Assembly: GCF_008386695.1 (NCBI RefSeq)
Contig: NZ_VUOC01000004.1
Span: 2,606,327 to 2,670,326 of the forward strand
Direction: 5' to 3'
DNA from: Chitinophaga agrisoli
GTDB lineage: Bacteria; Bacteroidota; Bacteroidia; Chitinophagales; Chitinophagaceae
Length of the DNA stretch: 64,000 nucleotides
Below are positions 17,061 to 25,754 of the stretch, piece by piece. Numbering within the stretch: the first letter of the stretch is position 1; the number at the start of each line of letters is the position of its first letter. The translations under genes were made by a program, and so were the position numbers. Below the pieces are notes generated by a model. It made no database searches. It saw only the letters and a program-made list of their open reading frames with translations, and was not told the DNA's origin.

Positions 17061-17068
17061 CAAATATA
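17061..17068 (-). promoter_or_regulatory. -7 box of the susC operon
   Basis: On the minus strand TATATTTG is a perfect TAnnTTTG box, with a TTTG-containing T-run about 18 bases upstream as a possible -33 element. It implies a 5' leader of about 310 nt before the susC ATG. The remaining sequence between 16741 and 17193 holds the duplicated 53-bp unit and no gene. Confidence 0.55.
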
Positions 17069-17193
17069 GATGTTTATTTTTACCAGCAAAAAAGAATAGC
17101 CACAGAACACCGCATGCAATCGTTGTCCAATGTGCAGTTGCGAAACTGGTATAAGAAAAGGAGAATTTATTATTAGTTAAGCGGGGTAAAACT

Positions 17194-18210
17194 TCAAAGC
17201 GATTTCCTTCTGATCAATAATGTGGGAATGATCTCACGTATCTTTTGCCGGTTCAGCACAAAGTCTGCGGCTTTTTCCGCCATCAGCTTAAAATCTGTTG
17301 AGTAGGTAGTAATGCCGTCAAAGATCAGCTCTTTAACAATATCATCATTATGCGAAAGGATGCCTACATCCTTTCCGGGTTTTATCTTCTTTAGCTTACA
17401 GTCTTTGAGCATGGCCCATAGTTCTGTATTATTGATCGTGAAATATACCTTACCCTTCTCTATGGTACCAGGTATATACTCTGATCTTATTTCGCTTTTG
17501 ATCTTATAGTCTTTTACAAACTTTTTATACGCGCGTAGTATTTCAATAGGGGTATCTGCAGCGGGGCGGTGATAATAGATCATCCCTTTATATTGTTTGA
17601 TCGTATCACTAAGGGTGGCAAACGCGCTATAAGACGATTTTTCAAATTCCTGCGCTATATAGGAGCATTCATCAGACACCGGCTCGTAACGGTCTACGAT
17701 CAGCAGCTTATCTATGGGCAGGCAACGCAGTATACTGGCAGTACGGGCATGCGGCATAGGCGCTACTACATACATACCATACTTGCCTCTAACGCTGGTA
17801 ACGGTGCTGTTAAATACCTCTATATTGCTATGGTGAAAGAAAACATCGATATGTACCTCTTTGCCCAGGCGGGAACGGAAGGTTTTATAGAACGTTTCCT
17901 GGAAAGTATCAAAAGCAAACAGGATCAGGGCCACTTTCAGGTTTTGCCTTACATTCACATTGGCCACAAAAAAGCCAACCCGGTTGCGGGACTCGACGAT
18001 GCCCCGCTCCACCAGCTCTTTATATGCCTTGGAGATGGTCTCACGCGCAAAGCCAAACTCATTGATCAGGCTATTAACAGATGGCAGCATATCCCCCTGC
18101 GACAGGGTTTTATTCTGTATGGCATTAAGGATACCATTCACCAACTGCTCATGCTTTGAGAGTCCTTGTATGGCTTCCATCTCATAAATCTGTTCAAAAA
18201 CGTGGTCCAT
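17194..18210 (-). CDS. GntR-type regulator with sugar-binding-like domain
   Basis: A 338-aa regulator. Residues about 15-85 are a GntR winged helix (LPSVNSLINEFGFARETISKAYKELVERGIVES). The rest resembles the periplasmic-binding-like sensor domain of LacI/AraR proteins (LKVALILFAFDTFQETFY, ending VGILSHNDDIVKELIFDGITTYSTDF). It lies upstream of susC on the same strand and probably controls the locus in response to a sugar. Confidence 0.85.
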   Translation of the reverse strand: MDHVFEQIYEMEAIQGLSKHEQLVNGILNAIQNKTLSQGDMLPSVNSLINEFGFARETISKAYKELVERGIVESRNRVGFFVANVNVRQNLKVALILFAFDTFQETFYKTFRSRLGKEVHIDVFFHHSNIEVFNSTVTSVRGKYGMYVVAPMPHARTASILRCLPIDKLLIVDRYEPVSDECSYIAQEFEKSSYSAFATLSDTIKQYKGMIYYHRPAADTPIEILRAYKKFVKDYKIKSEIRSEYIPGTIEKGKVYFTINNTELWAMLKDCKLKKIKPGKDVGILSHNDDIVKELIFDGITTYSTDFKLMAEKAADFVLNRQKIREIIPTLLIRRKSL

Positions 18211-18354
18211 TCACAATGTTTTATTTGTCCCTTTTAGGTAGATGCTACTTGTATTATACTATTCTATCCCTAAATAACGTAGAAAAACACAGGATTGCAA
18301 AAAATGTTGCAGAAAATGGCCATGTTAGCAGTGAAGGGGTAACTGGTAAACATG

Positions 18355-19248
18355 TCAGAGGTGCAGTAAGCAACTGAATAAATACGTTTGCCCCTGGTCA
18401 TTATCTGCCGCCAGGTGCAGCAACAGCTCAGGCCATGCGGACGGTTCCATACAGAGGCCTTCTATCTTTTGCCCCTTAAAACGGTCATCGGCCTGCGGCA
18501 AATTGATCCAGCCATCCGGTTTAAGGGACGGCATGCTCAGGCGGCCGCTAAAATCGCTTACCCACATAATATAGCTATCACCAATCACGCCATCATCATA
18601 GGCATTGGTAGTAGCCTCCATAGTAAGGGTGATCAACAACAGATCTTTTGCTGCTATGTAACACAAACCGGATACGCCCATGAAGCCGTCAGCAATCCCT
18701 GCCAGGTCCAGTGATATGATGTGTAACGGCGCATGCTGCTGACGTGCCCAATAATCCTGCGCCGTAATCAACAGGTAGTTCTGCGTGTGGGTATGGTTTC
18801 CGCGGTTGGCCAATAACAGCCGGTCTCCTATGGCGGTAGCCCCTTCTATATTTATTTCGGGGATGCCGGCGTGCAGCATACGCGCCGTAAACGCCGCAGT
18901 AGAAAAGGCCTTAGGCTCCTGGAAGCCACTGCCGCTTACCGGCAGCGGAATAAGCACGCTTATTTCCCGTTCTTTACGAGAGGCGGAACCAATGATCAGC
19001 AGCTGAGATTGACCACCGGCCTCAATGATGGCTGCCGCCTCATAATCCGGCTTCACGGCCTTGGGGATCCTTTTCTCAGGATGATCAAACAATTGTATGG
19101 TATCCGTTTGCCGGTAGTTCCCATCCAACACCAGTACACGGTTGGCATCATCACCCACCAGATAGAGTTTACCCTTATGATAGTTGATAGCGGAGCCGGA
19201 AGGAAAATCGCTCAGTAACAGGGAGCGCAATACGGTAATTGTTTGCAT
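18355..19248 (-). CDS. DUF6929-like beta-propeller protein
   Basis: A 297-aa protein starting MQTITVLRSLLLSDFPSG, resembling the DUF6929 family, with repeated blades (GKLYLVGDDANRVLVLD, IEGATAIGDRLLLANRG). The frame extends to 19365 but that part overlaps the hydrolase gene; the ATG at 19248 lies 19 bases after the hydrolase stop. No signal peptide. Function unknown; the position next to a GH5 gene suggests a role in glycan metabolism. Confidence 0.72.
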   Translation of the reverse strand: MQTITVLRSLLLSDFPSGSAINYHKGKLYLVGDDANRVLVLDGNYRQTDTIQLFDHPEKRIPKAVKPDYEAAAIIEAGGQSQLLIIGSASRKEREISVLIPLPVSGSGFQEPKAFSTAAFTARMLHAGIPEINIEGATAIGDRLLLANRGNHTHTQNYLLITAQDYWARQQHAPLHIISLDLAGIADGFMGVSGLCYIAAKDLLLITLTMEATTNAYDDGVIGDSYIMWVSDFSGRLSMPSLKPDGWINLPQADDRFKGQKIEGLCMEPSAWPELLLHLAADNDQGQTYLFSCLLHL

Positions 19249-19267
19249 GGAGGCAAAAATAGGATAT

Positions 19268-20413
19268 TCAATGTTTTTGCAGCAGCGCCAGGAATTGTTT
19301 ATCCAGCTTATGGCCATACCAGTCCTCATACGCCACATCCGTACGGCGGGAGTCCAGCACGCCAAAATCCCCTATAAAGTTCCAGATGGCAAACCCTATG
19401 TTGCCGCCGGACAAGATATCCAGCACATCGCCAAACCAGTCTATAAACACCTTATGCGGTGTTTTATTCCAGCACCCGCATTCCCCGCAGTGCACCCCGC
19501 CGCCGTTGGCAGCCAGCGCTATCCAGGGTTTATAATAGGTCTCCAGCATATCCCGGCTCAGGTACTGGTTGCCTACCTGACCAGGCCACAACGGATCCGG
19601 CAGATGCTCCGGGTCTTTATTGGCCCAGGGCGCTTTATAATGTGAGATCGCATGCGGGTAATAGCCCCGGCAGCTTTGCGCAATATCCAGGTCCGTGATC
19701 TCTGTTATTACGGTATTGCCTACATTATTACCATCTGCGATCACCAGGTGATCCGGGTTCTCTTTACGGATAGCCGCCGCGGCAGCCTGCGCTACCTTCC
19801 GGTATACGGGCCCCGGCACCGCTTTCAGTGGCGAATGTTGATCGTTCATATCATCCCGCATACTGGGCTCATTCACCAGGTCAAAACTGATCTTTTTACG
19901 GGATACCTGCTTATATCGTTTAGCCCACATATTCCAGTGAAAATAAAAGGCCTCCTGCGCGGCGGCGTCCGTCCAGAGGTTATATGGCTCATGGAAACCG
20001 GCATTGATGCAATACCCCGGCGCACGGTGCAGGTTAAGGCTTACATGCATATTGTAGCGGTGCGCCATGGCCACCAGGGCGTCTATTTTATCCACGGCTG
20101 CTTCATCTATCTTATATATCTCTTCCGGCGTGATGTTACGGCTACGGTCAAACTGCAGATAACTGGGATAGGCAATAGGGATGCGCACAAAATCAAAGCC
20201 CCAGTCACGCATCCAGCGGAAATGCTCTTCTGTGGTCTTGTTGGGATTGGATCCCGCCGGTACCGGCGTAAAAAAGTCGAGCAGGTTAAAACCTTTCCAT
20301 TTGGGTAGTTTGTTGGCGTTGGGCGCCGGCAGCGCAGCCATAGCCGTACTACTGGCCAGACTCCAGCCTGCGGCCAGCATACCGGTATTTTTAATAAAGG
20401 AGCGACGTTCCAT
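19268..20413 (-). CDS. GH5-family glycoside hydrolase
   Basis: A 381-aa exported hydrolase with a twin-arginine-like N-terminus (MERRSFIKNTGMLAAGWSLAS). The (beta/alpha)8 fold of GH5 shows the R in FDFVRIP, the NE pair in FDLVNEPS (acid/base Glu) and a second catalytic Glu in GVHCGECGCW. Substrates are likely beta-1,4-linked glucan or mannan. It is the visible enzyme of this polysaccharide locus, upstream of the DUF6929-like gene. Confidence 0.88.
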   Translation of the reverse strand: MERRSFIKNTGMLAAGWSLASSTAMAALPAPNANKLPKWKGFNLLDFFTPVPAGSNPNKTTEEHFRWMRDWGFDFVRIPIAYPSYLQFDRSRNITPEEIYKIDEAAVDKIDALVAMAHRYNMHVSLNLHRAPGYCINAGFHEPYNLWTDAAAQEAFYFHWNMWAKRYKQVSRKKISFDLVNEPSMRDDMNDQHSPLKAVPGPVYRKVAQAAAAAIRKENPDHLVIADGNNVGNTVITEITDLDIAQSCRGYYPHAISHYKAPWANKDPEHLPDPLWPGQVGNQYLSRDMLETYYKPWIALAANGGGVHCGECGCWNKTPHKVFIDWFGDVLDILSGGNIGFAIWNFIGDFGVLDSRRTDVAYEDWYGHKLDKQFLALLQKH

Positions 20414-20490
20414 AATAACGTGGGAATTAGGTTCTCTTTGAAAATAGGCAATTTCTCCCGTTGCTCAAATACCACCCGTCATAAATGGTT

Positions 20491-20506
20491 TTTACCATTT
20501 GGTAAA
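20491..20506. promoter_or_regulatory. palindromic operator candidate
   Basis: TTTACCATTTGGTAAA is a 7-bp inverted repeat around TT in the space between the divergent GH5 and SDR genes. A nearby ATGGT-TTTT-ACCAT overlaps it. It may be a regulator site; no regulator is identified. Confidence 0.4.
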
Positions 20507-20555
20507 TACAATGCTATATGGCCGGCGGACATTTGCACTAATAAATGACGAACAT

Positions 20556-21284
20556 ATGGAAACATCATCTTTGACAGGAAAACGAGTTGTTATTTTAGGC
20601 GGTACTTCCGGCTTTGGACTAGCCACCGCCAAGGCGGCCGCAGCAGCCGGCGCGCAGGTGGTTATTGCCTCCAGCAACCAGCAACGCATACAAGACGCGC
20701 TGAAGACCTTACCGGCCAATGCAGAAGGCCATGTGGCAGACCTTAACCAGGAATCTAACATACAACAGCTTTTTACCACCATAGGGGCGTTTGACCACCT
20801 GGTATACACTGCCGGGGAAAACATGAGCCTCCTATTTATAGAGGACATGGATATGGAAAAAGCCCGCAACTTCTTTAACCTGCGCTACTGGGGCGCGTTG
20901 ATGGCTGTTAAACATGCCGCACCTTATATCAGACCCGGCGGGTCCATTAACCTGACCAGCGGCACTGCCAGCCGCCGCCCGCGCAAAGGCTGGGCCATTG
21001 CCACCAGTATATGCGGCGCCATGGAAGGGTTGGTACGTGCCCTGGCGGTAGAGCTGGCGCCTATCCGCGTAAACTGTGTGCTGCCAGATGTGGTGAGGAC
21101 TAATCTTTGGAATGGTATACCGGAAGCGGATCGGGAGCAGATGTATAAATCTGTAGGCGAAGCGTTACTGGTAAAACGTGTAGGTGAACCGGAAGATATT
21201 GCGCAGGCTTTTATTTATTTGATGCAGCAGCAGTTTGGCACCGGGCATAGCTTGGTGATAGATGGCGGGGCGCTGTTGGTGTAA
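20556..21284 (+). CDS. short-chain dehydrogenase/reductase
   Basis: A 242-aa classical SDR starting METSSLTGKRVVILGG. It has the Rossmann motif GGTSGFGLA, and the usual YxxxK catalytic motif is not obvious: the corresponding region reads SGTASRRPRKGWAIATS, so the Tyr may be replaced. The end GTGHSLVIDGGALLV is typical. The start at 20556 is chosen because the longer frame overlaps the promoter palindrome. Substrate unknown. Confidence 0.85.
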   Translation: METSSLTGKRVVILGGTSGFGLATAKAAAAAGAQVVIASSNQQRIQDALKTLPANAEGHVADLNQESNIQQLFTTIGAFDHLVYTAGENMSLLFIEDMDMEKARNFFNLRYWGALMAVKHAAPYIRPGGSINLTSGTASRRPRKGWAIATSICGAMEGLVRALAVELAPIRVNCVLPDVVRTNLWNGIPEADREQMYKSVGEALLVKRVGEPEDIAQAFIYLMQQQFGTGHSLVIDGGALLV

Positions 21285-21296
21285 GTTATTAATTGC

Positions 21297-21337
21297 TACA
21301 AAGGGTGGTGATGGCGTACATCACTGCCCTTTGTATT
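21297..21337. terminator. hairpin between convergent genes
   Basis: ACAAAGGG...CCCTTTGT with inner pairing GGTGATG / CATCAC forms a long stem between the SDR stop and the end of gluQ; it reaches a few bases into the gluQ 3' end. Probably a shared terminator. Confidence 0.5.
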
Positions 21338-22214
21338 CCGGCAATGGCAGCAGCGCTGCCAGGGACAGGTAATCGCTTACGGGCATTAGATGCCCCAGCT
21401 CACGGGCGATCATTGTGTAAATATCCGTTCTGCTTTTCCCTTCTTTCCGCAGGAACTGTATGGAAGTAGCGCCAGCGGATTTGGATAATTTCTTATCGTC
21501 CGTTTCCTTTAGCAAGGGGTGATGATAGCTGACAGTTTGCCGGAAAGTATTACCCGGCAGCAATCCGGAGAGATAACACTGGGCTATGGTAGAAGGCCAA
21601 AGGTCTTCTCCTCTTACTACCAAGTCTATCCCAAAATAAGTATCATCTAATATGGAAGTAAGCTGGTAGGCTGGGAAGCCGTCTTTTTTCCTGACAACAA
21701 AGTATTGCATCTCCGGGGGCAGGGAGGCCTGTACTATGCCGGCGTTTACTGTTGTAATTGGGATATCGCCTGTCTGGTCTGTTCTTAAACGCCAGTTTAC
21801 TTGCTCCCGGTCCAGAGGGATTCCCTTGTCCCTGCAGGCGCCCGGGTATGCCCCTTCCCTGCTGATAGCTGCTATCTGCGCCCTGGAACAGGTGCAGGCG
21901 AATACGTTTTCTGTTTCTTTTAGTTGGGTTAATGCTTGCTGGTACATATCCATACGGTGTACCTGGGAATATTCTTTTTCATAGGAGGCATAATCTGTTG
22001 GGCCTTCATGCCAGGGGATGTCCATAAAATGAAGGGTGTCAAAAATGTCCTGCACATAACGGGGATCTACCCGTTCTCTATCCAGATCGTCTATACGTAG
22101 CAGTATCTTTGCGCCATGCTGATGGGCTATTGCGGCTGTGATGGCGAAAGATAACACGTTGCCCAGGTGAAGGAATCCACTAGGGGTAGGCGCTATTCTG
22201 GTTTTGGTAAACAT
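21321..22214 (-). CDS. gluQ: glutamyl-Q tRNA(Asp) synthetase-like protein
   Basis: A 297-aa GluRS catalytic-domain protein without the anticodon-binding domain: RIAPTPSGFLHLGN (HIGH-type motif), a Cys-containing region (FACTCSRAQ), and KKLSKSAG (KMSKS-type). GluQ-RS attaches Glu to queuosine-34 of tRNA-Asp. The gene lies about 100 bases from the tRNA-Asp gene, the substrate of this enzyme family, though on the other strand. The start at 22214 (MFTKTRIAPT) is preferred over 22223. Confidence 0.85.
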   Translation of the reverse strand: MFTKTRIAPTPSGFLHLGNVLSFAITAAIAHQHGAKILLRIDDLDRERVDPRYVQDIFDTLHFMDIPWHEGPTDYASYEKEYSQVHRMDMYQQALTQLKETENVFACTCSRAQIAAISREGAYPGACRDKGIPLDREQVNWRLRTDQTGDIPITTVNAGIVQASLPPEMQYFVVRKKDGFPAYQLTSILDDTYFGIDLVVRGEDLWPSTIAQCYLSGLLPGNTFRQTVSYHHPLLKETDDKKLSKSAGATSIQFLRKEGKSRTDIYTMIARELGHLMPVSDYLSLAALLPLPEYKGQ

Positions 22215-22317
22215 ATGCTGCAAAATACATTTTTTGCGGGTAGATGAAATTTTCTGGGATTGGATTTGTTTAATTGCAGGAATTGTACATATATTTGCGT
22301 CCCGTAAATGAACGGAA

Positions 22318-22391
22318 GGATCGGTAGTTCAGTCGGTTAGAATGCCGCCCTGTCACGGCGGAGGTCGCGGGTTCGAGTCCCGTCCGGTCCG
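22318..22391 (+). tRNA. tRNA-Asp (GTC)
   Basis: Acceptor GGATCGG / CCGGTCC (one G-U pair), anticodon stem CCGCC / GGCGG with loop CTGTCAC, T arm GCGGG-TTCGAGT-CCCGT, discriminator G. CCA is not encoded. Its 3' end is the integration site of the element that follows. Confidence 0.95.
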
Positions 22392-22393
22392 CA
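22376..22393 (+). repeat. attL
   Basis: AGTCCCGTCCGGTCCGCA at the 3' end of tRNA-Asp. The identical 18-mer recurs at 42743. Seven bases further on, both copies are followed by ACTGATACAAAGT. Confidence 0.85.
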
Positions 22394-22417
22394 ACTCGAA
22401 ACTGATACAAAGTTAAA

Positions 22418-22450
22418 GCCGCATAAATCGTATGATTTGTGCGGCTTTTG
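22418..22450 (+). terminator. tRNA-Asp terminator carried by the element
   Basis: GCCGCATAAATC-GTAT-GATTTGTGCGGC (12-bp stem, one G-U pair) followed by TTTTG. It lies inside the element, so the element restores a terminator to the tRNA it splits from its own. Confidence 0.75.
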
Positions 22451-22640
22451 TGTTTTTGCGTGTAAAAGGTAAACCACAATAAATCAATCCAAAGGGTAAC
22501 ACAAAAGGTAACACAGCCCGCTCCTATTTTTGTGTCATCTTTTCCCCTGAATAGCTTATCTGCACTGGGTTTAAGGAACTGAAACCATATCAAATTACAC
22601 CAAACGAAACCAAACATTCAGTAACCTAAACACTTTGGCC

Positions 22641-23900
22641 ATGAAAGTAAGTCAAGAGTTATCAATTTCATTTTGGTTAAGGAAAAACGCCCGGAAGCCA
22701 GAGGCAAACCCTAGTATTAATGTGCGCATTACCATTACCGGAGAAAAAGAGGATGGTTTTTCGCTGGGCTACCAGGTTGACCCGAAAAAATTTGACCGTA
22801 AGACCGGCACTCTTGCCGGCAAATCCATGGAGGCCACAGAGATTAACAATTATATACTGCAGGTACGAGGGGAGTTACTCAGGCACTACAACCTTTTGAA
22901 AGACCAGCACCCAGCTGTTACTCCAACTATGTTAAAAAACGCCTTCTTTGGCATCCAACGGGAGAAAAAAACCTTAATGCAGGTAGTAGAGTTCCATAAC
23001 ACCCAATTTGAGGAAAAAGTCAAAGCGGATCTCAAGGCGCCGGCCACCCTTACCAAATGGAAAACCACAAAAACCAAGCTGGAAGAATTTCTGAAAGCCA
23101 CATTCAATACTTCCGACTATCCATTACATCAAATAGACTACGCATTTGCGGAAGATCTACATCATTATTTAACAGCTATCCAGCGCCTGGGCAACAATAC
23201 TGCCATGAAGTATATAAAACACACCAAGCAGCTCATCAAACTCGCTGTCCGCAGAAAATGGATGGATGAAAATCCCCTGGCTGATTTTGAGTGCCCTTAT
23301 ATAGACCCTGACCGCCACATCCTGGACATGTCTGAACTAAGCATACTCTATCACAAAAAAATGGCAGTCCCCCGCCTGCAGGAGGCTAAAGATGCCTATC
23401 TCTTTATGACGCTCACCGGCTTTGCCTATAAAGATGCGGAACAGCTGGAGCCCAACCACGTATGCAAGTTCTTTGATGGCGAAGATTGGATTGTTAAGAA
23501 CCGGCAAAAGACCTGGTGCCGGGAGAACGTTCCACTCCTGCCCTTTGCCAAGGAAATACTGCAGCGGTATAAGGATCATCCATACTGCGTAGCCAACAAC
23601 TGCCTGCTCCCGATCAAAAGCAATCAAAAATTCAATGCTTACCTCAAAGAGATAGCGGATATATGTGGTATCAATAAAAACCTTACCACCCACACCGCCC
23701 GTCATACATTTGCCACAACCGTCACCCTGGCTAATGGTGTTCCCATTGAAACCGTCAGCGCCATGTTAGGCCACAAGTCCATAAAAACAACGCAGATATA
23801 CGCCAAAATTGTGGCTGCCAAAGTAAGCGCAGATATGAGGGCACTAAAAGAAAACTTTAAGCTCTCACTACCTAACTCTTTATTCCAGTCTGCCGCGTAA
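22641..23900 (+). CDS. tyrosine recombinase (integrase)
   Basis: A 419-aa integrase of the Bacteroidetes type: an Arm-DNA-binding N-terminus, SAM-like core-binding domain (residues about 110-210), and catalytic domain with HTARHTFATTV (HxxR), LGHKSIKTTQ (second His) and the Tyr in IYAKI. The first catalytic Arg is not seen: the motif reads TGFAYKDAEQL. IntDOT of CTnDOT is known to lack it as well. It lies 250 bases from the tRNA-Asp att site. ATG 22641 is chosen; the frame opens at a TTG two codons earlier. Confidence 0.93.
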   Translation: MKVSQELSISFWLRKNARKPEANPSINVRITITGEKEDGFSLGYQVDPKKFDRKTGTLAGKSMEATEINNYILQVRGELLRHYNLLKDQHPAVTPTMLKNAFFGIQREKKTLMQVVEFHNTQFEEKVKADLKAPATLTKWKTTKTKLEEFLKATFNTSDYPLHQIDYAFAEDLHHYLTAIQRLGNNTAMKYIKHTKQLIKLAVRRKWMDENPLADFECPYIDPDRHILDMSELSILYHKKMAVPRLQEAKDAYLFMTLTGFAYKDAEQLEPNHVCKFFDGEDWIVKNRQKTWCRENVPLLPFAKEILQRYKDHPYCVANNCLLPIKSNQKFNAYLKEIADICGINKNLTTHTARHTFATTVTLANGVPIETVSAMLGHKSIKTTQIYAKIVAAKVSADMRALKENFKLSLPNSLFQSAA

Positions 23901-23952
23901 AAACGCAGACCTAATCTTCGTATTTACGTATAAACGTTTTAGTTAACGTCAA

Positions 23953-23985
23953 ATTAACTGATAAAAGAGCTGTTTATCAGTTAAT
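23953..23985. repeat. perfect 13-bp inverted repeat after the integrase
   Basis: ATTAACTGATAAA and its reverse complement are separated by 7 bases. AT-rich with no T tail. It could be an integrase or excisionase binding site or a weak terminator. Confidence 0.5.
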
Positions 23986-24111
23986 TGCAGTCATAACACA
24001 TAAGGTTATACAATCAACCCAATAACCTGTGCCAACTATTCATTTTACTATTGAAAATCATCCATTGCCACAACCATATATGAATGTCTAACATAATCCA
24101 CGATTCAACCC

Positions 24112-25299
24112 ATGGAGAAGAACCAACTATCTTTTTTTGAGAAACTGATAAACCAAATATTAGCAAAGAAAGGCCACACCAAGATATCCATATCTCTCAC
24201 TACCGTTGAGAAAATAAGAGCAGAAGGCCCCCGAATTTTACACTCCATTGCAACCTCCCTGTGTTATATCGATGACTCAAAAGAGATAACACAACAGGTT
24301 AATATCGTTATGCAACAGGTAATATTCTTAATGGACAGAGTTACTAACCGCCTAACTATAAATGATCTAACCGAAATTTCGCGCCCCCCCGGGTTTCTTA
24401 AAGAAACGAACATCATTCAGATTATCTATAATGCCCTGTCACAGCTCCTTTTGAATATTGAAAAGTCTTACTCCACGTATTTTGATATCCACGTCAAAGT
24501 ACCGTTCACTTATTTGCTCGCTGTCAAAGGGCGATATGGGGACAGGCTATATGCTATAGCCGAGAGATATACAGGATATGGGGTTGACCCGATGCTAATA
24601 GATATCATCTCAGAATCATTTACTGATTTTCATCCTAAAGATATATCCTCCACTGTTACATATCATCGCCTTTTTTATCTCAAGAGGCTGGTGGATAGAC
24701 TCAGCTTAATCAGATCGCGTTCTTTCCAAAATCCAGACCCCAACCGGACCCTATACGACATCCTCCTGGAATTTAACTTTAACCATCCAGAGTATTATAA
24801 GTACGTTACTGCAGAAGCTAAAAAAGAAATGGAAGGCCTACCTTTACGGGAGCAGATCGAATGGCTTATAAAATGGCAAAAGCATATTAATCAGATAGCC
24901 ATCCAACCAGGGCTTATCTATCAACCTTTAGACATTAGCCTGAAACAACACCTCCACAATTGGATAGCTGCAGAAATGAACTGCTTGAAGGAACTATCCT
25001 TGCTCTCAATTGATAATCCAGACACCGAAGAAACCAACCGTTGGAAAAACTTCAAGATCTCCACCCAGCTCTCCGTCCCCCAATTAGGTAACTTCCTAAA
25101 ACTAACGATGGATGCCGGCTTTATTCTTAATGAGAATAAAACAGAGTTCCTGGAGTTTTGCGCCTGCTACTTTTCCACCGTACAGCAAAAGAACATTGCT
25201 GCCGGCAGCCTGCGAAAGAATTTTTACGCCGAAGACGCCGCCGTTTCCGAGAGTGTCCGCGGCATCCTCCAGCAGTTAATTGCCCGATCCAAAGAATAA
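24112..25299 (+). CDS. RteC-like protein (tentative)
   Basis: A 395-aa soluble, helical protein. Its C-terminal third (SVPQLGNFLKLTMDAGFI...FLEFCACYFSTVQQKNIAAGSLRKNFY) has the layout of the RteC C-terminal region, where a similar 'element choice, then frame of new residues' helix set is seen in regulators of excision of Bacteroidetes elements. The match is by pattern only. The position between integrase and the HTH gene fits an accessory regulator of transfer or excision. Confidence 0.55.
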   Translation: MEKNQLSFFEKLINQILAKKGHTKISISLTTVEKIRAEGPRILHSIATSLCYIDDSKEITQQVNIVMQQVIFLMDRVTNRLTINDLTEISRPPGFLKETNIIQIIYNALSQLLLNIEKSYSTYFDIHVKVPFTYLLAVKGRYGDRLYAIAERYTGYGVDPMLIDIISESFTDFHPKDISSTVTYHRLFYLKRLVDRLSLIRSRSFQNPDPNRTLYDILLEFNFNHPEYYKYVTAEAKKEMEGLPLREQIEWLIKWQKHINQIAIQPGLIYQPLDISLKQHLHNWIAAEMNCLKELSLLSIDNPDTEETNRWKNFKISTQLSVPQLGNFLKLTMDAGFILNENKTEFLEFCACYFSTVQQKNIAAGSLRKNFYAEDAAVSESVRGILQQLIARSKE

Positions 25300-25378
25300 T
25301 ATTCATTTAAAATGACCCTTATTCTATCATTTTGACAATTTTATTTTCTTAATGTAATCTCATTTACAATCAGTTAAG

Positions 25379-25394
25379 GGGGTAACGGTACCCC
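25379..25394. promoter_or_regulatory. inverted repeat before the HTH gene
   Basis: GGGGTA-ACGG-TACCCC, about 65 bases upstream of the HTH gene. Possible operator for it. Confidence 0.35.
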
Positions 25395-25458
25395 TCCCGC
25401 CACTGTTCTAACGTGTTGAATCCCTATTCTTTTGCAGCCATAACCAAACACCGGAACT

Positions 25459-25752
25459 ATGGCAGTAGAGATTATTACACGGGAAGACCTGGCCCTCTTT
25501 AAGCGGGAACTCATACAGGAACTCCACGAACTATTTACCTCCACAAAGGCGCCTACCGCCAAAAAATGGGTCAAATCCTACGAAGTCCGGGAAATGTTGA
25601 ACATCTCCCCCGGCACCCTCCAGAACATGCGCATTAACGGCACCATCGCCTATAGCAAAATAGGCGGGCTCATTTTCTATGACTATGATGACATCATTAA
25701 GCTCATGGAAAAGGACAAAAAATCTGCGGGCAAACCACAACGGGGCCATTAA
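25459..25752 (+). CDS. helix-turn-helix (excisionase-type) protein
   Basis: A 97-aa protein with an N-terminal helix (LALFKRELIQELHELF) and a MerR/Xis-like winged helix in the second half (VKSYEVREMLNISPGTLQNM, then GTIAYSKIGGLIFYDYDDI). This type accompanies integrases in Bacteroidetes elements and acts as excisionase or regulator. The next gene starts 2 bases after its stop, so they are co-translated. Confidence 0.85.
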   Translation: MAVEIITREDLALFKRELIQELHELFTSTKAPTAKKWVKSYEVREMLNISPGTLQNMRINGTIAYSKIGGLIFYDYDDIIKLMEKDKKSAGKPQRGH

Positions 25753-25754
25753 GC

